Source: Penium margaritaceum (lineage: Eukaryota; Streptophyta; Zygnematophyceae; Desmidiales; Peniaceae). Taken from it: a stretch of 64,000 nt of DNA. Both the position numbers and the translations under genes were made by a program. Below are positions 13,511 through 28,466 of this stretch, piece after piece. The notes beneath the pieces were generated by a model that saw only the letters and a program-made list of their open reading frames with translations, did no database searches and was not told where the DNA came from. The stretch is taken from positions 244,571-308,570 of the forward strand of contig SZWC01000036.1 in NCBI GenBank assembly GCA_023375785.1, written 5' to 3'. Each line of letters begins with the position of its first letter. Position 1 is the first letter of the stretch.

Positions 13511-15312
13511 TAGGCCCTTTTTTTGCCGCGCTCGTTGTTATTCCGTGATGTCACTTCACTTCTGCGGCTTCCATGTTGTCCTGCGCACATCTCCTCCTTC
13601 CGCACACCATAAGACTTCATTCCACATTCACCATGACACAATGTCACAATGGATCACGCACAAGTGGTCCTTCCTCACTTCACACCACCCCTCTGACATA
13701 GCAATTCCGCGGAGCTCCATCACCCCTTCCCGGAACACCCCTATTCCGCGGATTTGGCCTCCCCCGAGTGTCCCTGACATGGCAATTCCGCGGATATACA
13801 CATGGCCCACCTCTGCAGCCCCTCTTCCGCGGATTTCGCTCCCTCTACACCCCTATAACAGGCCCATTCCGCAGTCCCACCCCCTAGTCACTTTGGCAAC
13901 ACCCTTATTGCGGATTCCATCACTCCACTAAAGCATGGAACATGGCAAATCCGCGAAACCAAGACAGAGACACAGAAATCACGCGGCGGAGGCCCAATAT
14001 CCTTCCTTTCGCTCTTTTGAGAGTAGTCCAAGGGCCACCCATCCACTTCCACGGTCACGTGGGCACTCTCTTCCGCGCTCTTCACTTGTGTCAGGCCAGT
14101 CTTGCAAGTGGTTCCGCGGAACACCTTTTGTCATCTTGAGAGTCGTCAGATTCACTCGCGGATTCCATGGTGACAAAGTGCTGAGACAGAGGAGAGAGTG
14201 AGGCAAGGTTGTGAGGCAATAAGCTTGATTAACTCATGTCAACTGAACACAAGTCCACAAGCCTGGATCCAATTCAAGTCCAACAACACACTGATGTAAC
14301 TAAGCCCATTATATAGTCCGCTACACCCTTCTCCGCCGCGTCGCGGCCCCCTTGCATTCACACCCACTACCACCACTATTTCATTCCCATCCGCGAAGCA
14401 AGTGCCATCGTTGCTTCCTCCTTGCTCGTCGCGCCGCCTCCCGCCACTTCTTGGTCTTCGCGCCTTGTGGTTCCCGCCATTCTTGGTCCGGTTGTCTTCC
14501 CGTGTCTTGTACAACACTTCCGCGCCTTGTGTGACCCCTTCCTTTGTCCGTAACACTTGTGCCTCCTGTTCCGCCCCCACACGTCTCTCCTCTAAACACC
14601 AAATCCGCGGATGCACAAAGAGGCCCCTTTTCCGCACCCCTCTTGCCCACACAAGTGACTCCAACACCATCAGAAATGTGGCAAATCCGCGGGTCAACAC
14701 TATGGCAACTTCCGCCTCCTCCGCGGCACTGTAACTTGCCTCTCTGTTGTTACTGGCAAGGCAATTCCGCGGATTAGGCACCCAGCACCATTCCGCGGCA
14801 CTTCCTCCACACCTTAGCCACAAAACATCTTCCCAAACATACCCATTCCGCTCCTGACCATCATGGCACTTTCTCACGCCCTCCGCGCACCCAAACCTTG
14901 CTCCGCTAGTATCCCAAACAACCCAAATCCGCGGCTGAACCTTGCACCATGTTTCGAGGCCTTCCGCGGGCCCCAAAGTCACCCAAATTCCCCTCCCAAT
15001 ATGCCTAATCCGCAGACACACTCCCTGCCCTCATTTTGCCTCTTCCACGCAACCCCAAATATGAAGCCACTGTCACTGAATCCCCAATTCCGCGGGTCTA
15101 CCACCAGGCACAATTCCAGCCTTCCCCACACCCATAAACAGTCCCACACAAGCCCAGAAAGATGCCCATTCCACCCCTCCACCATGAGGATCAACTGTGA
15201 CTCTCTCCTCTTGCCCAAAGAACACCCCTCACTCGCCTCAAATCCATCGCGGAAGTCCATGACTCGGTCTCCCTCGCGGAAGATTTGCGTGCGCGGCAGA
15301 TTTCATGCAAAC
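13511..15312. mobile_element. 1.8-kb non-autonomous DNA transposon (hAT-like) in satellite B
   Basis: The 8-bp sequence ACACGGTG occurs immediately before (13503-13510) and immediately after (15313-15320) this segment. Removing the segment and one copy restores a correctly phased satellite B monomer, which is the footprint of a transposition event. The ends share imperfect inverted subterminal sequence: TGCCGCGC lies 14 bp from each tip, followed by TTCCG. Inside are about twenty copies of a short palindromic word built on CCGCGG, usually TTCCGCGGATT. An 8-bp target duplication fits the hAT or P superfamilies. No transposase was recognised; a 260-codon minus-strand frame at 14239-15021 resembles nothing I know and is probably chance in GC-rich DNA. 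Confidence 0.75.
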
Positions 15313-18300
15313 ACACGGTGAAAGTGTGAATGAAGCACCATTGAAACAGTGGTAAAGTTACAAAAGCACCATACATACAATGATAGTGTGACCAAAGCAC
15401 CGTTGAAATACTGATTTTGTCACCTAAGCACCATAGATACAGTGATAGTGTGACCGAAGCACCATTACAAAAGTAATAGTGTGACCTAAGCACAACATCC
15501 ACAATGAAAGTGTGACAACAACACCATCAAACCCGTAATAATGTTACAAAAGCACCATATCCACGGTGAATGTGTCATAAAAGCACCATTAGAACAAAGA
15601 TAATGTGACCTAAACACTATAGAAATAGTAAACGGATCACAAAAACACCATTGAGACAATGAGAATGTGATAAAAGTCCCACAAACATAGAGACGTGTGA
15701 TGAATGTACCATTGAAATATTGGTAATGTGACCTAAGCAGCATGAATACAGTGAAAGTGTGACAAAAGCACCATTGAAATAGGGATAATGTGACGTAAGC
15801 AACATAGACACAGTGAAAACATAACAAACACACCATTGTAACAGTGATAACATGACCGAAGCGCCATAGGAACTGTGAAAGTGTGACGAAGGCAGTATCA
15901 AGATAGTTAGAATGTGATCAAAGCACCATAGCCATGTTGAAAAGGTCACCATAAGACTATTGAATCAGTGATATTGTGATTTGACCATTAAAGACAAACT
16001 AAAGGTGTGACCAAAGCTCCATTGAAACGGTGATAATGTAACCTTAGCACTATAGACACATTAAACGTTTGAACAAAGAACCATTGAAACAGTGGTTATG
16101 TGACCAAAGTACCATAGACATTGTGAAATTGCAACCAAATCACCATTGAAAACGCGATAGTGTGACCAAAGCACCATAGACATAGTCAACATGTGACCAA
16201 AGCACAGTTGAAACAATGTTAATGTGACCTAAGTACCAAAGACACTGTGAAAGTGTGACCAGAGTACCATTGAAACTGTGATAATGTGATCAAAGCACAA
16301 TATGCAAAGTGAAAGTATGCCCAACGAACCATTGAAACACTGATAATAGGACTAACGCACCATAGACACATGAACGTGTCACCAAAGTACCGTAGAAAAC
16401 GTGATAACATGACCTAATAACTACATATTCATTGAAAGTGTGACAAAACCTCCATTGAAACAATGATAATGTTACCTGAGCACCATAGACAGAATGAAAG
16501 TGTGACCAACGCACCATACACCCCGTTAAATTGTGACCAAAACACCATGTGAACAGTAATAATGTGACCAAAGTACCATAATCACAGTTAAAGTATGACC
16601 CAATCACCATTGAAACGGTGGTAATGTGACCAAAGCACCATGGACACAGTGAAAGTGCGACCAACGCACCATTAAAACAGCTATAATGTGACATAAGCAC
16701 CAAATACACAGTGAACATGTAACCAAAGCACTATCAAAATAGTGCTAATGTGACCAAGGTACCATAGACACGGTGAAAGTGTGTCTAAAGCACCATTGAA
16801 ATAGTGAGAATGTGCCATACGCACCATATACAAACTGAATGCGTGACCAAAAGCACCACTCAAACAGTGATAACGTGACATAAGCACAGTATACACAGTG
16901 AAAGTGGGACCAAAGCACCATTGAAAGAGTGACCAAAGCATCAATGAAACAGTGATAATGTAAATGAAGCACCATATGCACGTAGAAAGTGTGACAAAAG
17001 CACCATCGAAAGGGTGATAATGTGACGAAAGCCCCATAGACACATAAACGCGTGACCAAAGCACCACTGCAAAATTCAAAATGTGACCTAAGCACTGTAG
17101 GTAGAGTGATAGTCTGACCAAAGCACAATTGAGATTGTAAATACGTGACCAAAGTAACGAAGATTCAGTGAACGTGCAACCAAATCATGTTTTGAACAAC
17201 GACAATGTGACCTAGGCACTACACACACATTAAAAGTGTGAGCAATGCTCCATGCAAACAGCAACAAGTTGACCAAAACATCATAGACACGGTGGACGTA
17301 TAACCAAACGACCATTAAAATAGTGATAATGTGACATAAGCACAATACCCACAGTGAAACTGTGACCAACGCACCATTGAAACAGTGAGAATGTGAACTA
17401 GGCTTCATAGACACAATGAAGGTGTGACCAAGCACCATTGAAATGGTGATAATGTGACCTACGCACTTTAGACACAATGAAAATATGACCAACGCAACAT
17501 TGAAACAGTTATAATGTGACACAAGCACTGTATACACAGTGAAATTGTGGCCAAAGCACCATAGAAATAGGGATAATGTGACCTTAACACCATAGACACA
17601 TTGAACGTGTCACCAAAGCACCATTGAAACATTGTTTATGTGGCCTCAAAACTATAGACACAGTAAAAGTGTGACCAAAGCACCATTGAAATGATAATAA
17701 TGTGACCTAATAACTATAGACACAGAGAACGCTTGACCTAAGCACCATTGAAACTGTGAAAATATGACCGAAGCACCATTGAAACAGTTATCATATGACC
17801 AAAGCACTATATAAATAGTGAAAGTGTGACCAGAACACCATTGAATCAGTGATAATGTGACGCAAGCACTATAGACACAGTGAAAGTATGAACAAATAAC
17901 CATTGAAACAGTGATAGTATGACCATAAGACTATAGACACTGCGAAAGTGTGACAAAAGTACCATTGAAACAATACCAATATGACATAAGCACTATATAC
18001 ACACAAACATTGTGACCTAAGCAGTGTCGAAACAGTGATAACATGACCAAAGCAGCATTGAAATAGGTATCACATGACCAAAGCACTTTTGACATAGTGA
18101 AAGGGTGACCAAAGCATGATTGAAACAGTGAAAATGAGACGTAAGTACTCAAGTCAAAGTGAAATTGTTACCAAAGAGCCATGAAAACAATAATAAGGTG
18201 ACCTAAGTTCTACAGAAATGATAAACATATGACCAAAGCATCATTAAAACTGTGACAATGTGACCTACGCACTATGGACACATTGCAAGTGTGACCAATA

Positions 18301-21300
18301 CACAATACAAACAGTGACAACATGACCTAAGCTCTATACACAGAGTGAATGAGTAACCAAACTACCACTAAAATAGTGATCATGTGACATAAGCACTATA
18401 GACACTGTGAAAGTGTGACCAAAGAACCATTATAATGGTGATTATGTGACCTAAATGCTTTAAACACAGTGAACATGTGACCAACGCACCATTGAAACAG
18501 TGATGATGTGACTTTGGCACCAGAGACGCAGGGCAAGTGTGACCAAAGCACCATTGAAATAGTGATAACGTGACCTTTGAAATGTAGACACATTTAAAGT
18601 GAGACCAAAGTACCATTGAAGCAATGATAATGTGACCTAAGAACTATTGACGTAGTGAAAGTGTGACTAAAGCACCATTGAAACAGTGATTATGTGAACT
18701 GAGCCCTATAGACACAGTGAAAGTTTAACCGTAACACCATTGAAACATCGATAATGGAACAAAGGTACCATTGAAACAGTTATCACATGACCAAAGCACT
18801 ATTCACATAGTGAAAGTGTGACCAATGCACCATTGAAGTAGTGATAACGTGACGACGGCACTATAGGCACGGTGAAAGTGTAACCAAAGCGCCATTGAAA
18901 CATTGATAATATGACTTAAACACTACAAACACAGTGAAAATATGAACAAAGCACCATTGAACCACCGATACTATAACCTTAGCACTATGGACATTGTGAA
19001 AATATGACCAAAACAACCATTGAAACAGTGATAATACGACCTCAGCACTATAGAGAGTGAAAGTGTGATCAACGCACCATTGAAATACTGATAATGCAAC
19101 CTTAGAACATTATACACTTTGAAAGTAGGATCAAAGCACAATTGAAACAGTGATGATGTGACCTAAGGAATGTAGACACGGTGAAAGTGTGACCAAAGCA
19201 CCCTTGAAACAGTGATACTATGACAAAAGCACTATATGCAGAGTGAACGTTTAACTAAGCACAATTGAGAAGGCGATAAAATAAACAAAGCAGCATTGAA
19301 GCAATTATCACGTGACCAAAGCACTACTGACATAGTGAATGTATGACCAAAGCACCATTAGAACAGTGATAGGATGATATAAGCACTATAGGCACCGTGA
19401 ATTATTGACCAAAGCACCATTGAAAAAGTGATAATGTGTCCTTACCACTTTAGACACAATGCAAGTGTGACCAGAGTACCATTGAAACAGTGATGACGTG
19501 ACCTAAGCACTACAGAGACAATGACAGTGTGACAAAAGCACCATTGAAACTGCGATAATGTGACCTATGCACTTTACACACTCTTAAAAAGTGACCCAAG
19601 CAACATTTAAATAGTTAAAATGTTACCTAAGCACTACATACACCCTGAAAGTGTGACCAATATTCCATTGAAAGAGTTATAATGTGTCCTTAGTGCTATA
19701 TAGACATTGAAAGTGTCACCAAATCCCCATTGAAACTGTGATAATGTGACCAAGGGACAATAGTCACAGTGAAAGTGTCACCAAAGCACAATTGAAACAG
19801 TGATAATGTGACGTAATCACTATGGACACCGTGAAACGCTGACCAAATCACCATTGAAAGAGTAATTGTGTGACTCAAGCACTATAGACACAGCGAAATT
19901 GTGACCAGCGCACCATTACAACAGCAATAATGTGACTAGAGCACCATATATACGGTGAATGTGTGACCAAAGCACCATTGAAACTATGATGATTTGACGT
20001 ACGCACTACAGATATAGTGACACGTTGACCAAAGCACAATTGAATCAATGATAATGTGACCTAAAACCCATAGACATTGTGAACATGTAATCAAAGCACC
20101 ATTGAATTACTGATTATGTGACCTCAGTACCTGAGACACGTTGAAAGTACGACGAACGCACCATTGAAACAAAGCTTATGTGACCTGCAAACAACACAAA
20201 CAACGAAACTATGACAAAAAGCACCTTTGAAACAGAAACTTCATAACCTACCACTATAGACAAAGTAAACGTGGGACCAAAGTTCCAATACAAATGCGAT
20301 ATTGTGACCAAAGCAGCATATACACTGTGAAAGTGTTACCAAAGCACCATTGAAACAGTTGTAATATGACCAAAGCACAATACACACAGGGAAAGTCTGA
20401 GTAAAGCACCATTGAAACAGTGATAATGTGACCTATGCACCATAGACACAGTGAAAGTATGACCAACGCACCATTGCAACAGTGACAATGTGAATAATGC
20501 ACCATATATACAGTGAAAGTGTGACCAAAGAACCATTGTAAGTATGAAAATGTGACTTAAGCACTGTACATAAAGTGAACGTTGACCAAAACACCATTGA
20601 AATAGTGAGAATGTGACCTAGATATAGTAGACACCGTGAACGTAAGACCAACACACCACTGGAACAGTGATAACATGACCTAAGCACCATAGACAAAGTG
20701 AAAATGTGACCAAAGCATCCTCAAAACAGTGATAATGTGACCAAAGCACCATAAACAAAACGAAAGTGTGACCAAGGTACCATTGAAATAGTGATAACTT
20801 GAGCTACGCACCATAGACACAGTGAAAGTGTGAACAAAGGACCATTGAATTAGTGATAATGTGACATAAGCACCATAGACACATTGAACGTTTGACCAAA
20901 GCACCATTAAAACAGTTAAAATGTGACCTAAGCGCTTTAGGTACAATGAAAGTATGACCAAAGCAACATTGAAATAGAAATACTGTAGCATAAGCAGTAT
21001 AGACACAGTGATATTGTGACAAAAGCACCATTCACACAGTGATAATGTGACCAACGTACCATAGACATCACCAATTTGACATATGCACTTTGTACATGGT
21101 TAAGTGTGACCAAAGCACCATTGAAACAGTACCGATGTGATCCAAGCACCATATACACAATCAAAGGGTGACCAAAGCACATTGAAACTGTGATGATGTG
21201 ATCCACGTACCATAGACGTAGTTAATGTGTGACCAAAGCACCATTGAAACAGTGTTAATGTTACCAAAGCATAGTAAACACAATGAAAGCAAGACCAAAG

Positions 21301-24300
21301 CGGTATTGAAACGGTGATTACGTGACTTAAGAACTATAGACACTGTGAAAGTGTGACCAAAGCACAATTGAAACTTTAATATTATGACATAAGCACCATA
21401 TACATAGTGATCGTGTGACTAAAGCACGATTCAAATGGTGATAACATGATCTAAGCACTAAAGACACAATGAAAGTGACCAAAGCACCATTGAAACAACA
21501 GTGATGTGACCAACGCACCATAAACATAGTGAAAGTGACCAAAGTACCATTGAAATTATGATAACGTGACCTAACCACCATAGACACATTGAAAGTGTGA
21601 CCAAAGCACCATTACAATAGTGGTAGTGTGACCTAATAGCTATACATACAGTGAAAATGTGACTAAAGCACCATTGAAACAGTGATAATGTGATATAAGC
21701 ACTACGTATATAGTGAAAACTGACCAAAGCAAAATAAGGGCAGTGATAATGTACCAAAAGCACTATATACACAGTGAAATGCTAGCAAAGGACCATACAT
21801 ACAATGAACGTGTGACCAAAGCTCCATTGAAACAGTGCAGATGTGAACTAAGCACCATAGACATGGTGAATGTGTGACCAAAGTACCACTGAAAAAGTGA
21901 TAATGTGACCCATGCACCATGGACACGGTGAAAGGATGGCCAAAGCAAAATTGAAACAGTGATAATGTGACCATAGCACCATACACATAGTGAAAGTGTG
22001 ACCAAAGCTCCATCGAAACAGTGCTGATGTGAACTAAGCACCAAAGAAATATTGAAAGTGTGACAAAAGTACCACTAAAATAGTGATAATGTGGCCAAAG
22101 CACTATAGACAGAGTGAAAGTGTGACCAGAGGCTCCATTGAAACAGTGATGATGTGACATAAGAACTAACGACACGGTGAAAGTGTTCCCAAGCACCACT
22201 GAAATAGTGATATTATGACGTAAGCACCATAGACTCAGTGAAAGGGTGACCAAAGCATTATTGAAACATTGATAATGTGACCTAAGCAATATAGACATAG
22301 TGAAAGTGTTACCAAAACACCATTGTAACAATGATGATGTGACCAAAGCACCATAGACACGATGAAAGTGACCAAGGCACCATTGAAACTATGACAATGT
22401 GACCAAAGCACCATTGAAATAAAGATAACGTGACCTAATAAAAAAAGACACAGCGAAAGGATGACCAAAGCACCATTGAAGCAGTGATAATGTGACATAA
22501 GCAACATAGACATAGTTCAAGTATGCCCAAAGCACCATTGAGATTGTGATAATGTGAAATAAGCAGGATTGACACATTGAAAGTGTGACCAAAGCACCAT
22601 TGGAACAGTGATAATGTGACATAAGCACCATAGACATAGTGAAAATGTGACCAAAGTACCATTGAATCTGTGATAATGTGACCTAAGCACTATAGACATA
22701 GTGAATGTGTGACCAAACTACCATTGAAAACGCGACAATGTGAGAAAACCAGCACAGACAAAGTGAAAGTGTGAGCAAAGCACAATTGAAACGGTGGTAA
22801 GATGACTGAAGCACCATACACACAGTGAAAGTGTGACCAACCTACCATTGAAACAGTGAGAATGTAACTTTAGCACCATAGACACAGTGAAGGTGTGACC
22901 AAAGAACCATTGTAACAATGATAATGTGACCAAAGTACCATTGAATCTGTGATAATGTGACCTAAGCACTATAGACATAGTGAATGTGTGACCAAACTAC
23001 CATTGAAAACGCGACAATGTGAGAAAACCAGCACAGACAAAGTGAAAGTGTGAGCAAAGCACAATTGAAACGGTGGTAAGATGACTGAAGCACCATACAC
23101 ACAGTGAAAGTGTGACCAACCTACCATTGAAACAGTGAGAATGTAACTTTAGCACCATAGACACAGTGAAGGTGTGACCAAAGAACCATTGTAACAATGA
23201 TAATGTGACCACAGTACCATAGATACAGTGAAAATGTGACCAAAGCACCATTGGAACCATGATAATGTGACCTAAGCACTATCGATACAGTGAAAGTTTG
23301 ACCAAAGCACCATTGAAACAGTGATAGTGTGACCTAAACACCATAGACACTGTGAAAGTGTGAGCAAAGAAACATTGCAACAGCGACAATTTGACATAAT
23401 CACCATAGACAAAGTGAATGTGTGATAAAAGCACCATTAAAATATTGATAACGTGACAAAAGTACCATAGAAAAAATGAAAGTGTGACCAGGGCACCATT
23501 GGAACAGTGATGATATAAGCTGAGCACCATAAACACGGTGAAAGTTTGAAGAAACCATCATTGAATTAGTGATAATTTTACCTAATCACCATAGACACAT
23601 TGAAAGCGTGACCAACGCACCATTGAAAGAGTGATAATGTGACATAAGCACTATAGACATAGTGAACCTGTGACCAGTGCAATATTGAAAAAATGGTAAT
23701 GTGACCTAACCACCATAGACATAGTGAAATTGTGACCAAAGCACCATTGAAACAGTGATAATGTGACCTAAATACCATAGACATATTGAACATATGACCA
23801 ATGTACCAATGAAATAGTGATAATGTGATGTAAGCACCATAGACAAAGTGAAAGTCTGACCAAAGCACCATTTAAAAAGTGATAATGGGACCTAAGCACG
23901 TTAGACACAGTATAAGGGTGACAAAAGCATCATTGAAAGAATGATAATATGACTAACACACCATATTCACATAAACGTGTTACAAAACCACCATTGAAAT
24001 AGTGATAATGTGACAAACGCACCATAGACATAGTGAACGTGTGACCAAACAGTTATTGAAACAATGATAATGTGAGCTAAGCGCAAAAGACACAATGAAA
24101 GTGTGACAGACGATCCATTCAAGAATTAAAATGTGATCAAAGTACCCTGCACAACGTGAAATTGCAACCAAATCACATTGAAACAGTGTTTATGTGACCA
24201 AGGCACCATAAACACAATGAAAGTGTGACCAAAGCACCATCAAAACAGGAATAATGAGACCTATGCACCATAGACACCGTGATAACATGACCAAAGCACC

Positions 24301-27300
24301 ATTGAAACAGTAATAATATGAAGAAAGCACAGTAGACACATTAAAAGTGTGACCAAAGCACCACTGAAACAGTAAACATATGACCTGAGAACCACAAACA
24401 CAATGAGAGTGAGACTAAAGAACCATAGAAAAAGTGACAATGTGTCCTAAGTACAATAAACACAGTGTAAGTGTGACCAAAGCACCATTGAAATAGCAAT
24501 AATGTGACGTCAGAACCATATACACAGTGAAAGTGTGACCAAAGCACCATTAAAGCAGTTAGAATATAACCAAAGCACCATAAACAGAGTGAAGGTGTGA
24601 CCAAACCACGATTGAAACAGTTATAATGTGACCTGAGCACCATAGACAGTGGAAGTGTGACCAAAGCACCATTGAAACAGTGATAACGTGACCAAAGCAC
24701 CATACACACATAAATGTGTGACCAAAGCACCATTGAAATAGTGATAATGTAACTTATGTACCAAGGATACAGCAAACGTTTGAACAAAACACCATTTAAA
24801 CAATGACAATATGACATAAACACCATAGACACAGTGAAATTGTTCGTAAACCACCATTAAAACATTGACAATGTCACCAAAGCACCATAGACTCGTAACC
24901 GTGTCACCATGGGACCATTGAAACATTTACAACGTGACCTAAGCACCATAGACACGTTCTAGTGTTACCAACACACCATTAAAATAGTGATAATGTGACC
25001 ATAGTCCCATGGGCACGGTGAAGGTTTGACCACGACACCATTGCATCAATATTAATGTGACATATAGAGAAAATGTGACCAAAGCACCATTGAAATAGTG
25101 ATCATGTGACCTAGGCACTTTAGATATAGTGAAAACTAAAATGCAGATAATGTGAATAAAGCACTATAAACAGTGAGAATGCGGGCAAAGCACCACTAAA
25201 ACAGTGAAAATATGACATGAGCACTTTAGACACAGTGGAAGTGTGACCAAAGCACCATTGAAATAGTGATGATGTGACCTAAGCACTATATGCACAGTGA
25301 ATATATGACATAAGTACCATTCAATAAGTGATGATGTACCCAAAGCACCATTGAAACACTAATCACGTGACCAAACCACCGTTGAAATAGTGATTATGTG
25401 ACTTAAGGACTATATACTCAGTGGAAGTGTGACCAAGACACCATTGAAAGAGTGACCATGTTACCTAAGCACAGTAGACACAGTGGAGGTATGACCAAAA
25501 CACCACTGAAACAGTGATAACGTGACCTAAGCACTATAGACACAGTGAAATTGTAACCAAACTACCAATTAAATAGTGATAATGCAACCTCAGTACCATT
25601 GACATATTGAAAATGTAACCAAAGGACCATTGAAGCAATGATAATGTGACATAAATAATATAGACATGATGAAAGCGTGACCGAAGCACCGTTGAAACAG
25701 TGATAACATGACCTAAGCACTGTACACATAGTAAAAGAGTGACCAAAGCACCATTGAAGCAGTCACAACGTGACCCAAGCACCATACGCACACTGGATGT
25801 GTGACCAACGTACCATTGAAACAGGGATAATATGACCTAAGCACTATAGACACAATGAAAGTGTGACAAAGGCACCATTACAACAGTGATAATGTGACGT
25901 AATCACCATAGACACTCAGAGTGTGCCAAAAGCGCCATTTAAACAGTGAGAATGTGACCTACGCACTACAGACACAGTGAAATTCTGACCAAATCACCAT
26001 ATAAACAGTGATAATGTGACCAAGCACCAAAGCCACAGTGAAATTCTGACCAAAATATCATTTAAAATGAGATATATGATATAAGCACTATGGACACAGT
26101 GAAAGTGTGACCAAAGCACCATTGAAACAGTGAGTATTTGACCTAAGCATTGTAGATACTTTCAAAGTATGACCAAAGCACCATTGAAACAATTATGATG
26201 TGACATAAGCACTACAGACACAGTGAGAGCCCAACAAAAGCACCATTGAAACAGTGGTGAAGTGACGTAAGCACTATAGATACAGTGAATGTTTGACCTA
26301 CGCACAATGAAAGAGTGATAATGTAACCAAAGCACCATTGAAACAATCATTATGTGACCAAAGCACTATTGACATAATGAAACATTGACATAAGCACCTT
26401 TGAAGTAGTAATAATCTGACATATGTACTTTAGTCACAGTGAAAGTGTGACCAAAAAACCATTCAAGCAGCGATTATGGAACCTAAGCAATATAGACACA
26501 GTGACGTTATGACCAAAGTACCATTGAAAAAGCGATAATGTGACCTAGGTACCACAGTCACAGTGAAAGTGTGACCAACACACCATTGAATTAGTGATAA
26601 TGTGACCTTAGCACTATAGACACATTGAATGTGTGACCAATGCACCATTGAAACAGTGATAATGTGGCCTACGCACTATAGTCACAGTGCAACTGTGACC
26701 AGTGCACCATTGAAACAGTGCTAATGTGACCTAAGCACTATAGACATAGTGCAAGTTTGACCTAACTACCATTGAAACAGTAATAATGAGACCAACCTAA
26801 AATTGAAACAGTTATCACGTGACCAAAGCATTATTGACAAAATGAAACTTTGACCTAAGCACCATTGAAAAAGGGCTAACTTGACCCAAGCACTTTATAC
26901 ACAGCAAAGGTGTAACCAAAGCATCATTGAAATACTAATAATGTGACTTAAGCAGTATAGACACAGTGAAAATGTGACCAAAGCACCACTGAAACCGCGA
27001 TAATGTCCCTTGAGCACTATAAACACGGTGAAAGTGTGACCTAAGCACAATTGAAAAAGTGATAATGTCACAAAAGCACCATTGCGACACTTATCACGTG
27101 ACCAAAGCACCGTTGAAATAGTAAGAGTGACTCAAGGACAATATACTCAGTAGAAGTGTGACCGGAGCACCCTTGAAACAGTGATAATGTCCCCCAATCA
27201 CAATATACATAGTGAAAGTATGACCAAAGCACCATTGAAACAGTGATAATGTGACCTAAGCACTATAGACACAGTGAAAGTGTGACCAAAGCACCGTTGA

Positions 27301-28350
27301 AATAGTGATAATGCCACCTGAGCACCATAGAGACGGTGAAAATGTAACCAAAGCACCATTGAAATAGTGATAGTGTGACATAACCACTATAGACACAGTG
27401 AACGTGCGACCAAAGCACCATTGAAACACTGATCATTTCATCTAAGCACTATGGACACACTGAATTTGTCACCAAAGTACCATTGATACAGTGATGATGT
27501 GACCTAAGCGCTAAAGATACAATAAAAGTGTGACCAAGGCACCATTAAAATTGCTAATGTGACCTAAGCACCATACACACACTCAAAGTGTGACCAAAAC
27601 ACTATTGAAACGGTGATAATGTGACATACGCACTATAGACACAGTGAAAGTGTGACCAAAGTACCATTGGAACAGTGATAGTGTGACCTAGCACCAAGGA
27701 CAGCGGGAAGTTCTGACCAAAACACCGTTGAAAAGGTGATAATGTTAATAAAGCACCATGTCCAAAGTGAAAGTGTGACCAAGGTACCATTGGAACAGTG
27801 ATCATGTGACCTAAGCACTATACACATTCTCAAAGTATGACCAAAGCACCATTGAAACAGTGATGATGTGACATAAGCACTACATACACAATGCAAATAT
27901 CACCAAAGCACCATTCAAACAGTGGTAATGTAACCTAAGGGCAATAGACACAATGAACATTTCATATAACTAGAGTTGAAACAGTGATAATATAACCAGA
28001 GTACCATGAAAACAGTTATCACATGACCAAATCACTATTAGCATAGTGACATTTCGACCCAAGCACATTTGAAACAGTGATCATTTGATATAAGTACAGT
28101 TGTCACGGTCAAAGTGTGACAAAAACGCCATTCAAACGGTGATAACGTGACATAAGCACTACAGACATTTTGAAGTTGTGACCAAAGTACCATTGAAACA
28201 GAAATAATGTGACCTAAGCACTATAGACACATTGAAAGTGTGACCAAAGCACCACCGAAACAATGATAATGTGACATAAAAACCATATACACAGTGAAGG
28301 GATGACAACACCATTGAAACAGTGATAGTGTGGCCAAAGCACCATAGACA
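15313..28350 (+). repeat. Satellite B array, segment 2
   Basis: The 31/62-bp array continues for 13 kb in the same orientation and phase as before the insertion at 13511. From about 17.6 kb the alternate unit more often reads CCTAAGCACTATAGACAC instead of the CACCATAGACAC form, marking a sub-family. Apart from the 279-bp duplication at 22651, I see no inserted element in it. It ends inside a unit at the start of module U. Confidence 0.95.
22651..23208 (+). repeat. 279-bp (9 x 31) higher-order duplication in satellite B
   Basis: 22651-22929 is repeated with no difference that I can see at 22930-23208. Shared private variants include GAAAACGCGACAATGTG and GAGAAAACCAGCACAGAC. The length is exactly nine monomers, as expected from unequal exchange or slippage in phase. 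Surrounding units are heavily diverged, so this duplication is much younger than the array. Confidence 0.93.
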
Positions 28351-28466
28351 TGATATATGACACGATCATCAACTCGTGTTCAAGTTGACGATCCTGTTCA
28401 ACCCCCTGTCGTGTTCAGGTTGACGATCCTGTGTTCAAGTATACGATCCTGTCATATGTAATGTCA
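28351..28466. mobile_element. Short palindromic-ended element at the tip of module U, copy 1
   Basis: About 115 bp has inverted ends (TGATATATGAC and GTCATATGTA) and repeats the motif GTTCAAGTTGACGATCCT internally with small changes. A better preserved copy lies at 60111-60233, where the terminal inverted repeats are perfect. Here the ends are degraded. It lies between satellite B and the body of module U, so it may be either a separate small element or the true terminus of the module. Confidence 0.6.

Noticed and set aside
14239-15021. 260-codon minus-strand frame inside the 1.8-kb element as a transposase
   Set aside because: No known transposase motif; arginine/glycine-rich low-complexity content follows the GC-rich DNA and its CCGCGG words, and other frames overlap it with similar length.
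4408-28000. Many reverse-strand frames of 60-200 codons with hydrophobic repeats such as FNGALVTLSLCLWCFGH that look like membrane proteins
   Set aside because: They are the 31-residue translation of the 31-bp satellite, occur in all three phases, flip strand wherever the satellite flips, and break at random indels.
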